Shown here: positions 19,167-29,118 of the stretch, piece by piece
Layout: each line of letters opens with the position of its first letter
Position numbering within the stretch: the first letter of the stretch is position 1
NCBI RefSeq assembly: GCF_001693275.1
Contig: NZ_CP016477.1
Coordinates: forward strand, 1,426,001 to 1,490,000
Length of the DNA stretch: 64,000 bases
Origin: Picosynechococcus sp. PCC 7117
GTDB lineage: Bacteria > Cyanobacteriota > Cyanobacteriia > Cyanobacteriales > MRBY01
Reading direction: 5' to 3'
Translations under genes and position numbers: made by a program
The notes under the pieces: generated by a model
Seen by the model: the letters and a program-made list of their open reading frames with translations, nothing else
Database searches by the model: none
Told to the model about the DNA's origin: nothing

Positions 19167-20771
19167 CTACAGAGAAGCCTTCGCTGGATTAGCCGACACA
19201 TCTTCCTGAAGAGCTGCATATAAACGATTCAAGGCGCTGATATACGCCCGGGCCGACGCCACCACAATATCTGTATTTGCAGCATGGCCAGAATAAATTC
19301 GTCCCTCGTGCCGCAAACGAATCGTGACTTCACCAATGGCATCAATGCCCGCCGTTACCGACTGCACGGAATATTCAATTAATTCATTGGGCACCTGAAC
19401 GACCCGGTTAATCGCCTTATAGATGGCATCTACAGGCCCGGTACCAATGGCTGCATCGGTTAATTCTTTCCCTCCGGGAGTGCGAATCGTAATGGTGGCT
19501 GTGGGTTGGGCATGGTCACCACAGGAAACCTGCACCAGCTCCAGACGGAATAATTCCGGCGGTTGCTGGGTTTCATCCTTAACGATCGCCTCAAGATCCC
19601 AGTCGGTAATTTCTTTTTTCTTATCAGCCAGATCTTTAAAGCGCAGAAAAGCTTTGTTGAGATCATTGTCAGACAAATCGAACCCTAATTCTGCTAAGCG
19701 GGTACGGAAAGCATTACGACCAGAATGTTTACCCAAGATAATTTGATTATCGGTTAAACCAATGGACTGAGCATCCATGATCTCGTAGGTGAGCTTATTT
19801 TTCAGGACGCCATCCTGGTGAATGCCTGACTCGTGGGCAAAGGCATTCAAACCCACAATCGCTTTATTGGCCTGGACAGAAAGCCCCGTCAAGTTAGATA
19901 CCAAGCGGGATGTTTTGTAGATCTCTTTGGTATTGATGTTGGTCAAAGGTGCTTCTGAGTCAGCAGGCCGACCAAGGAAAGGATTGTAATACTGGCGGCG
20001 CACATGGAGAGCCATCACCAATTCTTCGAGGGCGGCATTCCCGGCCCGTTCGCCAATGCCGTTAATGGTGCATTCCAACTGCCGAGCGCCATTTTTTACG
20101 GCTTCGAGGAAATTGGCCACCGCTAGGCCCAAATCGTTGTGGCCATGGACAGAGATAATTGCGCGGTCAATATTGGGGACGTTTTCTTTGATGCCTTTGA
20201 TCAGAGTGCCAAATTCAGCAGGAGTTGTGTAGCCGACGGTGTCGGGGATATTGACGGTGGTTGCCCCGGCATCAATGACGGCTTCGAGGATTTGATAAAG
20301 GAATTCAGGATCCGAGCGGCCTGCGTCTTCGGGGGAAAATTCCACATCGTTGGTAAAGGTTTTGGCGTAGGCAACCATTTCCGGGGCGATCGCCAACACA
20401 TCCTTGCGGCTTTTGCGGAGTTTGTACTCGAGGTGAATATCGGAGGTGGCGATAAAGGTGTGGATTCGATTTTTGAAAGCTGGCTTCAGGGCATTGCCTG
20501 CCGCTTCAATATCGCCCTTGGTGGCCCGGGCTAGACCACAGATCGTTGGCCCATTTTCTGTGCCGACTTCGGCGGCGATACGTTGCACAGCATCAAAATC
20601 ACCCCGACTCGCCCTGGGGAAACCCGCTTCAATGACATCTACACCAAGTCGCGCCAGGGCACGGGCGATCGCCAGCTTTTCGTCTCCATTTAGGGTTGCC
20701 CCCGGAGATTGTTCACCATCCCGTAATGTTGTGTCGAAAATAATAATGCGATCGTCTTGGTTGTTCATCAT
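19167..20771 (-). CDS. leuA: 2-isopropylmalate synthase
   Basis: Condenses acetyl-CoA with 2-oxoisovalerate, the first committed step of leucine synthesis. The 534-residue protein begins with the metal-binding TIM barrel ([21 protein letters not shown] with the two metal histidines, and [13 protein letters not shown]). It ends with the LeuA dimer regulatory domain that binds leucine (about residues 390-520), so feedback inhibition is expected. Two adjacent ATGs (20771 and 20768) could serve as the start. The closest relative, citramalate synthase, would be shorter or lack these blocks. It is convergent with the LOV-GGDEF gene. Confidence 0.95.
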   Translation of the reverse strand: MMNNQDDRIIIFDTTLRDGEQSPGATLNGDEKLAIARALARLGVDVIEAGFPRASRGDFDAVQRIAAEVGTENGPTICGLARATKGDIEAAGNALKPAFKNRIHTFIATSDIHLEYKLRKSRKDVLAIAPEMVAYAKTFTNDVEFSPEDAGRSDPEFLYQILEAVIDAGATTVNIPDTVGYTTPAEFGTLIKGIKENVPNIDRAIISVHGHNDLGLAVANFLEAVKNGARQLECTINGIGERAGNAALEELVMALHVRRQYYNPFLGRPADSEAPLTNINTKEIYKTSRLVSNLTGLSVQANKAIVGLNAFAHESGIHQDGVLKNKLTYEIMDAQSIGLTDNQIILGKHSGRNAFRTRLAELGFDLSDNDLNKAFLRFKDLADKKKEITDWDLEAIVKDETQQPPELFRLELVQVSCGDHAQPTATITIRTPGGKELTDAAIGTGPVDAIYKAINRVVQVPNELIEYSVQSVTAGIDAIGEVTIRLRHEGRIYSGHAANTDIVVASARAYISALNRLYAALQEDVSANPAKASL

Positions 20772-21160
20772 TTCCCGCTCCCTTAGCGTGAAAATAGTCT
20801 AAATAAAAACTCTATGTTGATTGGAATAAAAGTACTGGCTATGCTCCACTTTAAAAGAGTCCATAGCTATCTCCCTAGGATAAACCAATTCCTTAGGAAT
20901 TAGATATTCTGCCGTAAAAAAGGATGGGTGGCGTTTATCCAAGCACGACCCATGGTCAGAGGTAATGGCTTACTGCTCCTGTAGGTAGTTAAAAAAGTCG
21001 GAATATCGGGCGAGAGTTACGGTTGCCAGTCATCCAGAACATTTGCGATTGAGGGTACCCACGTTATTGGAACACAACACTAAATCTTTGGCCTTAATTC
21101 AGTCAAAAATATTGGCGTCATTCAAGGCATTTTTAAAGCATTTATGACTGCCATGATCAA
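20772..21160. other. Gene-less 389 bp region upstream of leuA
   Basis: It lies between leuA and the NYN gene, both on the minus strand, and should hold the leuA promoter. A short perfect inverted repeat AATTCC-TTA-GGAATT (20887-20901) sits about 120 nt upstream of leuA. I see no leader peptide rich in leucine codons and no recognisable riboswitch. Confidence 0.4.
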
Positions 21161-21679
21161 TTAAGGTTCTGTTTTTTCAATTTCGGCCCGCAGATTATTT
21201 AGATCAATATAACAATCCGTGGCATTTCTCAGTTCCCGGGCGATCATTCCTTCCGTCGAAACAACGGTAATGTGGGTATTTTTTGAGCGCAAAAGTTCGA
21301 TCGCCCGTTCAAAATCACCATCGCCACTAAACAAAATAACTTGATCATATTGATCGACTGTATTAAACATATCGACCACAATTTCAATGTCTAAATTTGC
21401 TTTTTGGGAGTAGCGACCGGAAACATCATCATAGTATTCTTTGAGGATTTTTGTGCGTACTGTATAACCCAGACTGATCAAGGCATCGCGGAAACCCCGT
21501 TGATCTTGGGAATCCTTTAGGCCTGTGTACCAAAAGGCATTAATCAGGCGCACGGTGGGATCGCAAGTGAAATAATCTAAAACACGACGGGGGTCAAAAA
21601 ACCAATTATTTTTCTGTTGTGCATAAAACATATTATTCCCATCTACAAAAATAGACAGGCGACGCTGATAAAAGTTCAT
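21161..21679 (-). CDS. NYN domain protein, LabA/DUF88 family
   Basis: A 172-residue single-domain protein of the PIN-like NYN nuclease superfamily. The N-terminal LSIFVDGNNMF carries the first catalytic-type Asp (residue 13), and LFSGDGDFERAI carries the later acidic residues, so the acidic metal site is intact. The family includes LabA of Synechococcus elongatus, which acts in negative feedback on KaiC-dependent transcription, and its paralogue LalA. Which paralogue this is cannot be told from the sequence alone. It is divergent from the helix-hairpin-helix gene across 273 bp. No kai genes are in the window. Confidence 0.88.
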   Translation of the reverse strand: MNFYQRRLSIFVDGNNMFYAQQKNNWFFDPRRVLDYFTCDPTVRLINAFWYTGLKDSQDQRGFRDALISLGYTVRTKILKEYYDDVSGRYSQKANLDIEIVVDMFNTVDQYDQVILFSGDGDFERAIELLRSKNTHITVVSTEGMIARELRNATDCYIDLNNLRAEIEKTEP

Positions 21680-21952
21680 AGCAAAATTGGCCCTAAAATA
21701 ATAGGGTGATTTTTTTAAATATAGGGTTTTAGTTTGGGTTTAAATAAAGGGAAGGAAGTTGTTCCCTCGCAATAAAAATAAAAGAGAAATATAGTGTAGG
21801 TTAGCAGATGGACTAGGCCAGGCATTCCTACGGAATAAAGCATAAAAATAAGTCTATCGGCCTATTGTAAAGGCTAAGGGATCTTTTCGGCAATGCTAAA
21901 AAATAGAGGCGATCGCCTGTAGAGTAAACAAGATTGAGGCCCGCAAAAGACC

Positions 21953-22459
21953 ATGAATTTTCTCCGGAAAAAGCAATTACAGCAACGTCTACGCCAGGAT
22001 CCTTACTACCGCCTTCGTTCCCTCGAAGAAGTCGCCCTCGCTGCGGCCATGGGAATCAAGATCGATGTCAACCAAGCCACCGTCGATGATTGGCTCCGTC
22101 TACCAGGCATTTCCATTCACCAGGGGCGATCGCTCGTGCAGCTCACCAGCCAGGGGGTGCAATTCTATAGCCTCGACGATGTGGCAGCGGCCCTAGGGGT
22201 TCCCCGTCAACGTCTCCAGCCCTTAGCCGCGATCCTCAGTTTTGCCTACTATGCACCAGAGCTAGCCCCAGTACAAATTGATCTAAACCGCGCTGACCTT
22301 GGGGCGCTAGTCGATTTTGGCGTCGAGACTCCCCTGGCCCAACGGATCATTGCAGAGCGGCAACGGGGCCAGTATCGTGATTTTGCAGATTTACAGAGTC
22401 GGTTGCAGCTTTCTGGGGCACAGATCATGCAGTGGTTGCACTTGTTTCGCTTTTCGTGA
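21953..22459 (+). CDS. Helix-hairpin-helix (ComEA-like) DNA-binding protein
   Basis: A 168-residue protein with two helix-hairpin-helix units. The first, around residues 35-75, contains IDVNQATVDDWLRLPGIS; the second, around 105-160, contains IDLNRADLGALVDFGVE followed by RIIAERQRGQYRDFADL. This N-A-(D/S)-x-x-x-L-x-x-(L/F)-P-G-(I/V) pattern is that of the ComEA and PsbU families. There is no signal peptide or membrane anchor, so it is not a classical competence receptor ComEA and not the lumenal PsbU. Binding to DNA is inferred. It precedes a rhomboid gene by 73 nt in the same direction. Confidence 0.78.
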   Translation: MNFLRKKQLQQRLRQDPYYRLRSLEEVALAAAMGIKIDVNQATVDDWLRLPGISIHQGRSLVQLTSQGVQFYSLDDVAAALGVPRQRLQPLAAILSFAYYAPELAPVQIDLNRADLGALVDFGVETPLAQRIIAERQRGQYRDFADLQSRLQLSGAQIMQWLHLFRFS

Positions 22460-22532
22460 ATACAGTCGTCCCATTGATCGCGAAACTTGTTAACGTGGGA
22501 AGGAATATTACAACTAACTTTTCGCCGAATCC

Positions 22533-23141
22533 ATGACCCACCAGCGCGATCCCGAAGCCCAGGCTGTTGCCCAGGAACTAAAGCAGCAAATCATGATTTT
22601 GGGTTTGTTTCTTGCGAGTTTTTGGGGCCTAGAAATTAGTGATCAGTTTGTTTTTCAAAATCTTTGGCGGGGTGGCCTAGATGTATTCGGCATTCTGCCC
22701 CGACAGCTGCTGGGACTCAGGGGAATCTTCTTTGCACCCTTTCTCCATGGTGGTTTTCAGCACCTCGTCACCAACTCAATCCCCTTTGCGCTGTTGGGCT
22801 GGCTCGTGATGCTAGACCGCATCCGTGACTTTTTTACGGTCACCTTAATCACAATGCTTGTCGGTGGTCTGGGGGTATGGCTCATTGGTGCCCAAAATTC
22901 TGTGCATATTGGGGCCAGTATTTTAATTTTTGGGTATTTGGGATTTCTATTGTTTCGGGGCTACTTTCGGCGGGATATCCCGTCCATTGCCGTTTCACTC
23001 TTGGTATTTTTTCTCTATGGTGGGGTGCTTTGGAGTGTTCTGCCGACGACCCCAGGGGTGTCTTGGGAGGGGCATTTATTCGGACTTATCGGCGGGGCGA
23101 TCGCCGCAAAATATCTCAACCCCCGTTCCCTTCGCCGCTAA
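22533..23141 (+). CDS. Rhomboid family intramembrane serine protease
   Basis: A 202-residue six-helix membrane protein. Rhomboid features are the L1-type region and HGGFQHLVTN (His71 to Asn81, with the HxxxN oxyanion pattern), the nucleophile serine at 129 in VHIGASI, and the catalytic histidine at 181 in WEGHLFGLIGG. The usual GxSG is GASI here, so the residue after the nucleophile is isoleucine. Catalysis may still be possible, but the departure is unusual. Substrate unknown. It probably forms an operon with the upstream helix-hairpin-helix gene and is convergent with the next gene, 34 bp away. Confidence 0.88.
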   Translation: MTHQRDPEAQAVAQELKQQIMILGLFLASFWGLEISDQFVFQNLWRGGLDVFGILPRQLLGLRGIFFAPFLHGGFQHLVTNSIPFALLGWLVMLDRIRDFFTVTLITMLVGGLGVWLIGAQNSVHIGASILIFGYLGFLLFRGYFRRDIPSIAVSLLVFFLYGGVLWSVLPTTPGVSWEGHLFGLIGGAIAAKYLNPRSLRR

Positions 23142-23175
23142 TGGATTGCACCAGTTTGTGTTTGCCCTAGTACCG

Positions 23176-23622
23176 TTATTCTGGGTTATTTTCTCCAAGC
23201 ACCTGTTCCGTAACGGTTGCTGATTCTGTCATGTCTAAGGGCGCGTTGGTGTTTTGCCACAGGGCAAAGGCAGAGACGGCCATCAAAACCACCGAGGCGA
23301 TCGCCAAACTGCCCGCCGCCAAATGGTGCTCCCAAGACCACGCTTGCCAAAATTTCCGGGGGAGGGGAGCCATTTGTACGCCCGGTTGCTCTTCTGGGGC
23401 GATCGCCAATGTTCCGCCATCGTTGAGATAAATCAGGCGCAATTGCATCAACCGCAGCAGAGCTTGATCAATATCCTCGCCACTGGCCTTTTCCGTAAGA
23501 AATTCTGCGGTCCAGACTTGAAAATACTGTAAATTCAGCTCCTCTGGCTTCGTTTGGTTTTGGTGAAAATGGAGCCAACGGTAGAGGAGGGTTTCGCAGG
23601 TAGTAAGGCGTTCTTTGATCAT
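23176..23622 (-). CDS. Hypothetical protein with one membrane helix
   Basis: I do not recognise a named family. The ATG at 23622 gives MIKERLTTCETLLYRWLHF, a more natural start than the in-frame ATG at 23664. The product has about 148 residues: a soluble helical N-terminal domain of about 95 residues, one membrane helix (LAAGSLAIASVVLMAVSAFALW) and a short acidic tail. With the cytosolic part first it would be a C-terminally anchored protein. A terminator separates it from moaA upstream, so it probably has its own promoter near 23640-23680. Confidence 0.72.
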   Translation of the reverse strand: MIKERLTTCETLLYRWLHFHQNQTKPEELNLQYFQVWTAEFLTEKASGEDIDQALLRLMQLRLIYLNDGGTLAIAPEEQPGVQMAPLPRKFWQAWSWEHHLAAGSLAIASVVLMAVSAFALWQNTNAPLDMTESATVTEQVLGENNPE

Positions 23623-23681
23623 AGGTTTGGACTGATGCACAAATCGAAATTTATTCGGTAACATTCGCTACAAATATTCTA

Positions 23682-23706
23682 GAAAAAAAAGTCCCCTTTG
23701 GGGAAC
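23682..23706 (-). terminator. Rho-independent terminator of moaA
   Basis: Read on the minus strand: GTTCCCC-AAA-GGGGAC, then a run of eight T. It lies about 65 nt after the moaA stop codon. Confidence 0.82.
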
Positions 23707-23769
23707 CTGATTCACGTTTATTGACGTTTTGTGCCGCGAAATGTAATGAATCCTAGACAATACCGCCCT

Positions 23770-24759
23770 TTAGCCGCCAATTTGCGACATGGTGCGGCCA
23801 TATTGACCCGTGGTGGTTCCCATATCGCGCATTTTGAAATTAATCTCCGGTTTTTGGTCGAGGAGTGCTTTGACCTCCGCCCGAATTTCCCTAGGGGTAA
23901 CCCCAGTCCGGAGTAATGTTTTGAGATCCATTTGTGCTGCTTCATTCAATAGACAAGGCCGGAGCCAACCATCTGCTGAGAGGCGCATCCGGTTACAGCG
24001 ATCGCAAAAACATTCAGACATCTGGGAAATAAACCCAAGCGTCCCCTTTGCCCCGGGAATCTTAAAAATATCTGCGGGGCCATTGCCCTGAACGAATGCC
24101 GTTTCTAAGCCCCATTTTGCCCGGATCCGTTGGCGTAATTCTTCCGAAGGAATCCAGGCTCGTTCATTAAATAATTTGTCGTTGCCAATGGGCATAAACT
24201 CAATAAAGCGCACGTGCCAATGGCGATCGCCTGTCAACGCGGCTAAATCTAATACCTCTCGATCATTGACCCCAGGGATCACCACGACATTGAGCTTGAG
24301 GGGGTCAAAACCAACCCGATGGGCCACTTGAATGCCCTCCCAAGTTTGCTGCCAGCGACTCTTTCCCCGATTGCCAATGATTTGATCAAAGGTCTCAGGA
24401 TTCAAAGAGTCTAGGCTGATATTGAGACGATTCAGACCCGCATCATACAAATCCTGAGCCAGATCCGCTAGTAAATAAGCATTTGTGGTCATCGATAAAT
24501 CTTCTACCCCCGGCAAATGGGCGATCGCCCGGACGAGGGGGACTAACTGGGGGCGTAGGAGAGGCTCTCCCCCCGTGAGGCGAAATTTACGGAATCCCAA
24601 GGGAATAAACACCTGTTCGAGGAGCGTGAGAATTTCCCCATTGCTCAACTGCTCTGAGGTCAGCAAATATTGGAGGCTCGCTTCATCTGGGACGCAGTAA
24701 TGGCAACGAAAATTACATCGATCAATCAAGCTAATGCGGAGATAATCTACCGGATTCAT
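23770..24759 (-). CDS. moaA: GTP 3',8-cyclase MoaA (molybdenum cofactor synthesis)
   Basis: Radical SAM enzyme that makes 3',8-cyclo-GTP, the first step of molybdopterin synthesis. I choose the ATG at 24759 (329 residues, [19 protein letters not shown]), which matches the family; an ATG five codons upstream is also possible. It has both iron-sulfur sites: the N-terminal CNFRCHYC, and the C-terminal [10 protein letters not shown] with a third cysteine in LRPCLLN, which binds GTP. The GGEPLLR motif is present. The C-terminus does not show the usual GG pair as the last residues in the standard context, but it does end in IGG. Other moa genes are not adjacent. It is divergent from guaA. Confidence 0.95.
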   Translation of the reverse strand: MNPVDYLRISLIDRCNFRCHYCVPDEASLQYLLTSEQLSNGEILTLLEQVFIPLGFRKFRLTGGEPLLRPQLVPLVRAIAHLPGVEDLSMTTNAYLLADLAQDLYDAGLNRLNISLDSLNPETFDQIIGNRGKSRWQQTWEGIQVAHRVGFDPLKLNVVVIPGVNDREVLDLAALTGDRHWHVRFIEFMPIGNDKLFNERAWIPSEELRQRIRAKWGLETAFVQGNGPADIFKIPGAKGTLGFISQMSECFCDRCNRMRLSADGWLRPCLLNEAAQMDLKTLLRTGVTPREIRAEVKALLDQKPEINFKMRDMGTTTGQYGRTMSQIGG

Positions 24760-25047
24760 GCTTACTGCTACCACGACAAATAAAGGACAAGCTCCCTTTG
24801 AGGATACAGAAGATGACGATCCTCTGTCTGGTTCAGATCAGACTTTAAAAAAATATCGATCTGTGTTATTTTGTTCGGAATATTTATTTGCTCTATAAAA
24901 TACCGTTTTTAATCTCTCTTCAGCATTCACAATTTTCCCCAATCTCCACAGCAACCCGGCGATCGCTGGTGCTGGGAAATACGAGGCCTTGGATTTTTCC
25001 CTGGCTTGTTTTATCTGTTAACTTCCACTAGGGATTTTTTGCTGAAC

Positions 25048-26661
25048 GTGACTACGACTCCACTCCAAAAACCGATTGACGCCACCAATACAGGCAATAG
25101 TCTTCAACGCCAAATCATCGTTATCTTAGATTTTGGCTCCCAATACTCTGAACTAATTGCCAGAAGAATTCGCGAAACGGAAGTTTACTCTGAGGTCATT
25201 TCCTATCGCACCAGCGCCGAACAATTGCGGCAACTTAATCCCAGCGGCATCATCCTCTCCGGTGGCCCCAGTTCTGTCTATGACGACTATGCCCCGGCCT
25301 GTGACCCTGAAATTTGGAATCTTGGGATTCCTGTCCTTGGGGTCTGCTACGGGATGCAGCTAATGGTGAAACAACTCGGCGGTACCGTCGAGCGCGCCAA
25401 GCACGCAGAGTATGGCAAAGCATCAATCTTTATCGATGATCCCACCGATCTGCTGACCAATGTGGAGGAAGGCTCCACCATGTGGATGAGCCACGGGGAC
25501 TCCTGTGTGCACCTGCCCGAAGGGTTTGAAATTTTAGCCCATACGGACAATACTCCTTGTGCGGCGATCGCCCACCATGGCCGCCAACTTTACGGGGTGC
25601 AGTTCCACCCAGAAGTGGTTCATTCCCAGGACGGTATGGCCCTGATCCGCAACTTTGTTTATCACATTTGTAAATGTGAACCCACCTGGACCACAGAAGC
25701 CTTCGTTGAAGAAGCAATTCGTGAGATCCGGGCCCGGGTCGGCGATCAACGGGTACTCCTCGCCCTTTCTGGAGGCGTTGATTCTTCTACCTTGGCCTTT
25801 TTGCTCCACCAAGCGATCGGCGATCAACTGACCTGTATGTTCATCGACCAAGGCTTTATGCGGAAAGGGGAACCGGAACGCCTTGTGGAAATCTTTGATG
25901 AGCAATTCCACATTCCCGTCGCCTATATCAACGCCCGCGATCGCTTTATCGACAAGCTCAAAGGGGTTACCGATCCCGAAGAAAAGCGACGCCTTATTGG
26001 CCACGAATTTATCGCCGTCTTCGAGGAAGAATCAAAACGCCTTGGCCCCTTTGATTACCTCGCCCAGGGGACTCTATATCCCGATGTAATCGAATCGGCG
26101 GATACCAACGTTGACCCCAAAACGGGAGAACGGGTCGCGGTCAAAATTAAAAGTCACCACAACGTCGGCGGTTTACCAGAAGATCTGCGCTTTAAATTGG
26201 TTGAACCCCTCCGCAAACTCTTCAAAGATGAAGTGCGTAAGGTAGCAGCCAGCATTGGTTTGCCCGAAGAAATTATTCGCCGTCACCCCTTCCCTGGCCC
26301 TGGCCTCGCGATTCGGATCATTGGCGAAGTCACCGCAGAACGGTTAAATATTCTCCGGGATGCAGACTGGGTTGTGCGGGATGAAATCAAAAAGCAAGGG
26401 GTTTACAGTGATTTTTGGCAAGCCTTTGCGGTCTTACTACCGATTCGTAGTGTGGGTGTGATGGGCGATAAGCGCACCTATGCTCACCCCGTCGTACTGC
26501 GGATGATTACCAGTGAAGATGGGATGACAGCGGATTGGGCTCGTCCCCCCTATGAGCTTTTGGAAACCATTTCTAATCGCATGGTGAATGAGGTGAAAGG
26601 GGTTAACCGCGTTGTCTATGACATCACTTCTAAGCCTCCTGGCACCATCGAGTGGGAGTAA
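25048..26661 (+). CDS. guaA: GMP synthase (glutamine-hydrolysing)
   Basis: Aminates XMP to GMP using ATP and glutamine. The likely start is the GTG at 25048 (537 residues); an in-frame start at 25006 adds 14 hydrophobic residues with no family support. The N-terminal class I glutamine amidotransferase has the nucleophile in LGVCYGMQL and the His/Glu of the triad in GVQFHPEV. The ATP-pyrophosphatase domain has the P-loop SGGVDSS, and the C-terminal dimerisation domain ends with KPPGTIEWE. All parts are full length. It is divergent from moaA and ends in a clear terminator. Confidence 0.95.
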
Positions 26662-26722
26662 CTACACCTCCTTAGCTCCCCTTCAGGAACACCCCTCTAG
26701 CTCCCCTCAAGGGGAAATTGAG

Positions 26723-26755
26723 AGTCCCGCAGGTTAAAACTGTTGGGGCTTTTTT
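26723..26755 (+). terminator. Rho-independent terminator of guaA
   Basis: AGTCCCGCAG (26723-26732) pairs with CTGTTGGGGCT (26740-26750) with a small internal bulge, followed by TTTTTT. Confidence 0.72.
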
Positions 26756-26777
26756 CTTTGGGAGCAACTGATCTTGC

Positions 26778-28091
26778 TTAGGCGGCTCGTGGTAAAGAGA
26801 CGGAAAATGTTGTGCCTTGATCTTTGCTTGCAACGGCGATTTTGCCTTTATGGTTTTTGGCGATCGCCGCCGCAATGGCGAGACCCAGACCTGAACCAGT
26901 GCTACTTTCCCCAGGGTTTGTCCGGGCGGGATCAAGACGATAAAAACGGTCGAAAATATTGGTCAAATTTTCGGCAGGAATACCGATGCCATTATCTTTA
27001 ACCGTCACTTGGAGGGTTTCTCCGGTTGTCCGCCCTGTTTTCTCCTTGAGGGCCATGGTGACGGTAATTTGCTTGGGTTTGTCGCCCCAGTCCCCTGGAA
27101 AAGCATAGGCGATCGCATTGCCGATCAGATTTGTAAAGAGGCGCGCCATTTGATCCCAGTCTCCCAAGATGAGATAGGCTTCTTCGGTGGCATCCCCTTG
27201 AATATCCAACTGCAACTCAATTTTTTCCTGACGGCAGATGGCCCGTTGTTCTTCAATGACCTCCAGCAATAGAGCATCCAGGGGTAATTGTTCAAATTCC
27301 GCTTGAAGTACCCCACTATCACTGCGGGCGAGAAATAAGAGGTCATTCACTAAACGGCCCAACCGTTGGGTGAGTCGCTCGATCACCTTGAGATTTTGTT
27401 GGCGTTGGTCGGGATCTGGGTAGGCGATCGCCATTTGGACATTGGTTTGGATCATCGCAATGGGATTACGCAACTCGTGGGACGCATCCGCCGTAAATTG
27501 CCGCAATTGTTGATAGGAATCCTTGACCGGTTCGATGGCAATGCCAGACAGTAACCAGCCAATCACCGCCCCACAGGTAATCATGATTGCGATCCCCAGG
27601 CTGAGATCAAGGACTAATTTGCGAATCGGTCGCGTCACCTCAAACCAAGGATGGCTCACCCGTAGATAACCCAAAACATAGCGATCCACTTCGAGGCGAT
27701 CGGTAATTTGTCGCAGGAGATAATCATCACCCAGACGTACCGTTTCCCCCCGGGGGTGCCACTCTAGGGGCAAGACTAATGGTTCAGAAAAAGTAGACCA
27801 GAGCAATTCTCCGGCTGGGTTGAAAAATTCAAGGTCAATGCGGTCATCTTCGACGGTGGGGGACTGTTGCCGAAAACTGGCTTCTAAATTGATGTGATAG
27901 CCCACAGGATCATCTGGCTCAATGATCAGCGATCGCTCTACCACTTCCACCACATGCTTTAGGGTGTCATCGATTCGTTCAATCAGGGTATAGCGCACGT
28001 AAAAATAAACCCCCGTCGCGAAAACCAAAAGCAACACTGCGGTGATCGCCGTGTACCAGAGGGCCAGACGATTACGGGTGGTTTGAAACAT
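26778..28091 (-). CDS. Membrane sensor histidine kinase coupled to a PstS-like gene
   Basis: A 437-residue kinase with two membrane helices (about 10-32 and 159-182) that frame a periplasmic domain of about 125 residues. It then has the dimerisation helix with His205 in ASHELRNPIAM and a complete ATPase domain: N-box NLIGNAIAY, G1 DNGIGIPAE, G2 GSGLGLAIA. The domain layout is like that of the RppB/NrsS-type cyanobacterial sensors. No response regulator gene is adjacent. Its ATG overlaps the stop of the PstS-like gene by one base (TAATG), which indicates translational coupling and suggests the two products work together. Confidence 0.9.
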   Translation of the reverse strand: MFQTTRNRLALWYTAITAVLLLVFATGVYFYVRYTLIERIDDTLKHVVEVVERSLIIEPDDPVGYHINLEASFRQQSPTVEDDRIDLEFFNPAGELLWSTFSEPLVLPLEWHPRGETVRLGDDYLLRQITDRLEVDRYVLGYLRVSHPWFEVTRPIRKLVLDLSLGIAIMITCGAVIGWLLSGIAIEPVKDSYQQLRQFTADASHELRNPIAMIQTNVQMAIAYPDPDQRQQNLKVIERLTQRLGRLVNDLLFLARSDSGVLQAEFEQLPLDALLLEVIEEQRAICRQEKIELQLDIQGDATEEAYLILGDWDQMARLFTNLIGNAIAYAFPGDWGDKPKQITVTMALKEKTGRTTGETLQVTVKDNGIGIPAENLTNIFDRFYRLDPARTNPGESSTGSGLGLAIAAAIAKNHKGKIAVASKDQGTTFSVSLPRAA

Positions 28092-29020
28092 TACTGCTGC
28101 GCCGCTTGGATCAACTCTGCTCCCACAGGAGTCCCAACGAAACCAAGGAAAGCCTCCACCTGGGGGGAAGCAGGTTCTTGGTAGGCGTAATAAAGGGTGC
28201 GGGTGTAGGGATAGAGGTCTGATTCTGGGGTTACCCCATCAATGGGCACTGTTCTAACGGTTTGCTGATTGGCGATCTGGCTGTAGGTGGCATAACTGAT
28301 CCCGTCTGCGCCCAGGGTCTGCAAAATCGGCGTGGTAGCGTCCTGTTCCAGATTGGTGAAATTAGGGCCATTCCCGAAGTTTGAGCCGTTGAGTACCGTT
28401 TCTTGGAAAGTTTGGTAAGTACCACTCACTGGAGGGCGATTAATAACCCGAATTGTTCCCGTCGCTTTATCGGTAATCGCTGACCAATCGGTGAGATTCC
28501 CTTGGAAAATGCCCTGTACCTGTTCCCCAGTCAGCCCTGTACTAAAGGGATTTTCCTTGGCGACTACAATGGCGACGGCATCGATGGTAACGGCGATCGC
28601 CTTGAGACCCTGTTGCATTTCTTCCGGCTGGAGGGGGCGGGAGATCGCCGCGAGGTCAATATTTCCCGCCAGCAGATCTTCAAGTCCTTTACTCGACCCA
28701 TTAGCAGTTGTTTCAACACGGGTCTGGGGATATTGCAACTCGAACCGATTTTTTAGGGCGGTATTAATCTGCACCATACTGGTAGAGCCAGAAATTTTTA
28801 CCACCGTCCCTGGGGCCACTGTTGCCGGTGGACTGAAGGGATTATCTGTAGCTTGGGAACCTGGGGCGATCGCCCCATCATTAGTTCCCGTTTCTGCGCC
28901 ATTTGGGGCCAAACCCTGAAAGCCAGAACGATTTAAAAACCACCAACCACCGCCCCCCAGAATGCCTAGGGTAACGATGAGGGCCATCATTAGAGGCAAC
29001 GTATCATTTTTTTGGGCCAT
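28091..29020 (-). CDS. Membrane-anchored PstS-like substrate-binding protein
   Basis: A periplasmic binding protein of the PstS/SphX family (phosphate ABC transporter substrate-binding superfamily). With the ATG at 29020 it has 309 residues: one N-terminal membrane helix (about 8-28), a Gly/Ala/Pro-rich linker to about residue 70, then the binding domain with ISGSTSMVQI, TTANGSSKGL (a phosphate-loop type serine/glycine motif), AISRPLQPEEM and GTYQTFQETVL. ATGs at 29041 and 29101 are alternative starts. The helix lacks a lipobox and a clear cleavage site, so it may stay anchored. No pstCAB genes follow. Instead it is coupled to a sensor kinase, which suggests a sensing role rather than transport. 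The ligand is not proven. Confidence 0.85.
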   Translation of the reverse strand: MAQKNDTLPLMMALIVTLGILGGGGWWFLNRSGFQGLAPNGAETGTNDGAIAPGSQATDNPFSPPATVAPGTVVKISGSTSMVQINTALKNRFELQYPQTRVETTANGSSKGLEDLLAGNIDLAAISRPLQPEEMQQGLKAIAVTIDAVAIVVAKENPFSTGLTGEQVQGIFQGNLTDWSAITDKATGTIRVINRPPVSGTYQTFQETVLNGSNFGNGPNFTNLEQDATTPILQTLGADGISYATYSQIANQQTVRTVPIDGVTPESDLYPYTRTLYYAYQEPASPQVEAFLGFVGTPVGAELIQAAQQ

Positions 29021-29118
29021 GGTTGCTCTTGTTGCGTGCATGGAATTTGCCTTCAGGATACCGTAATCACCCCGAAGGCGCACCGCACAGCAGCTAATCA
29101 ATTTTCCTAGAAACGCAG

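Noticed and set aside
20772-21160. leuA leader with attenuation
   Set aside because: No short ORF with clustered leucine codons and no terminator/antiterminator pair is visible upstream of leuA.
24758-24898. 46-codon plus-strand ORF whose ATG overlaps the moaA start on the other strand
   Set aside because: Acidic, without a membrane helix or recognisable motif, and with no Shine-Dalgarno visible. An ORF of this length is expected by chance in AT-rich intergenic DNA.
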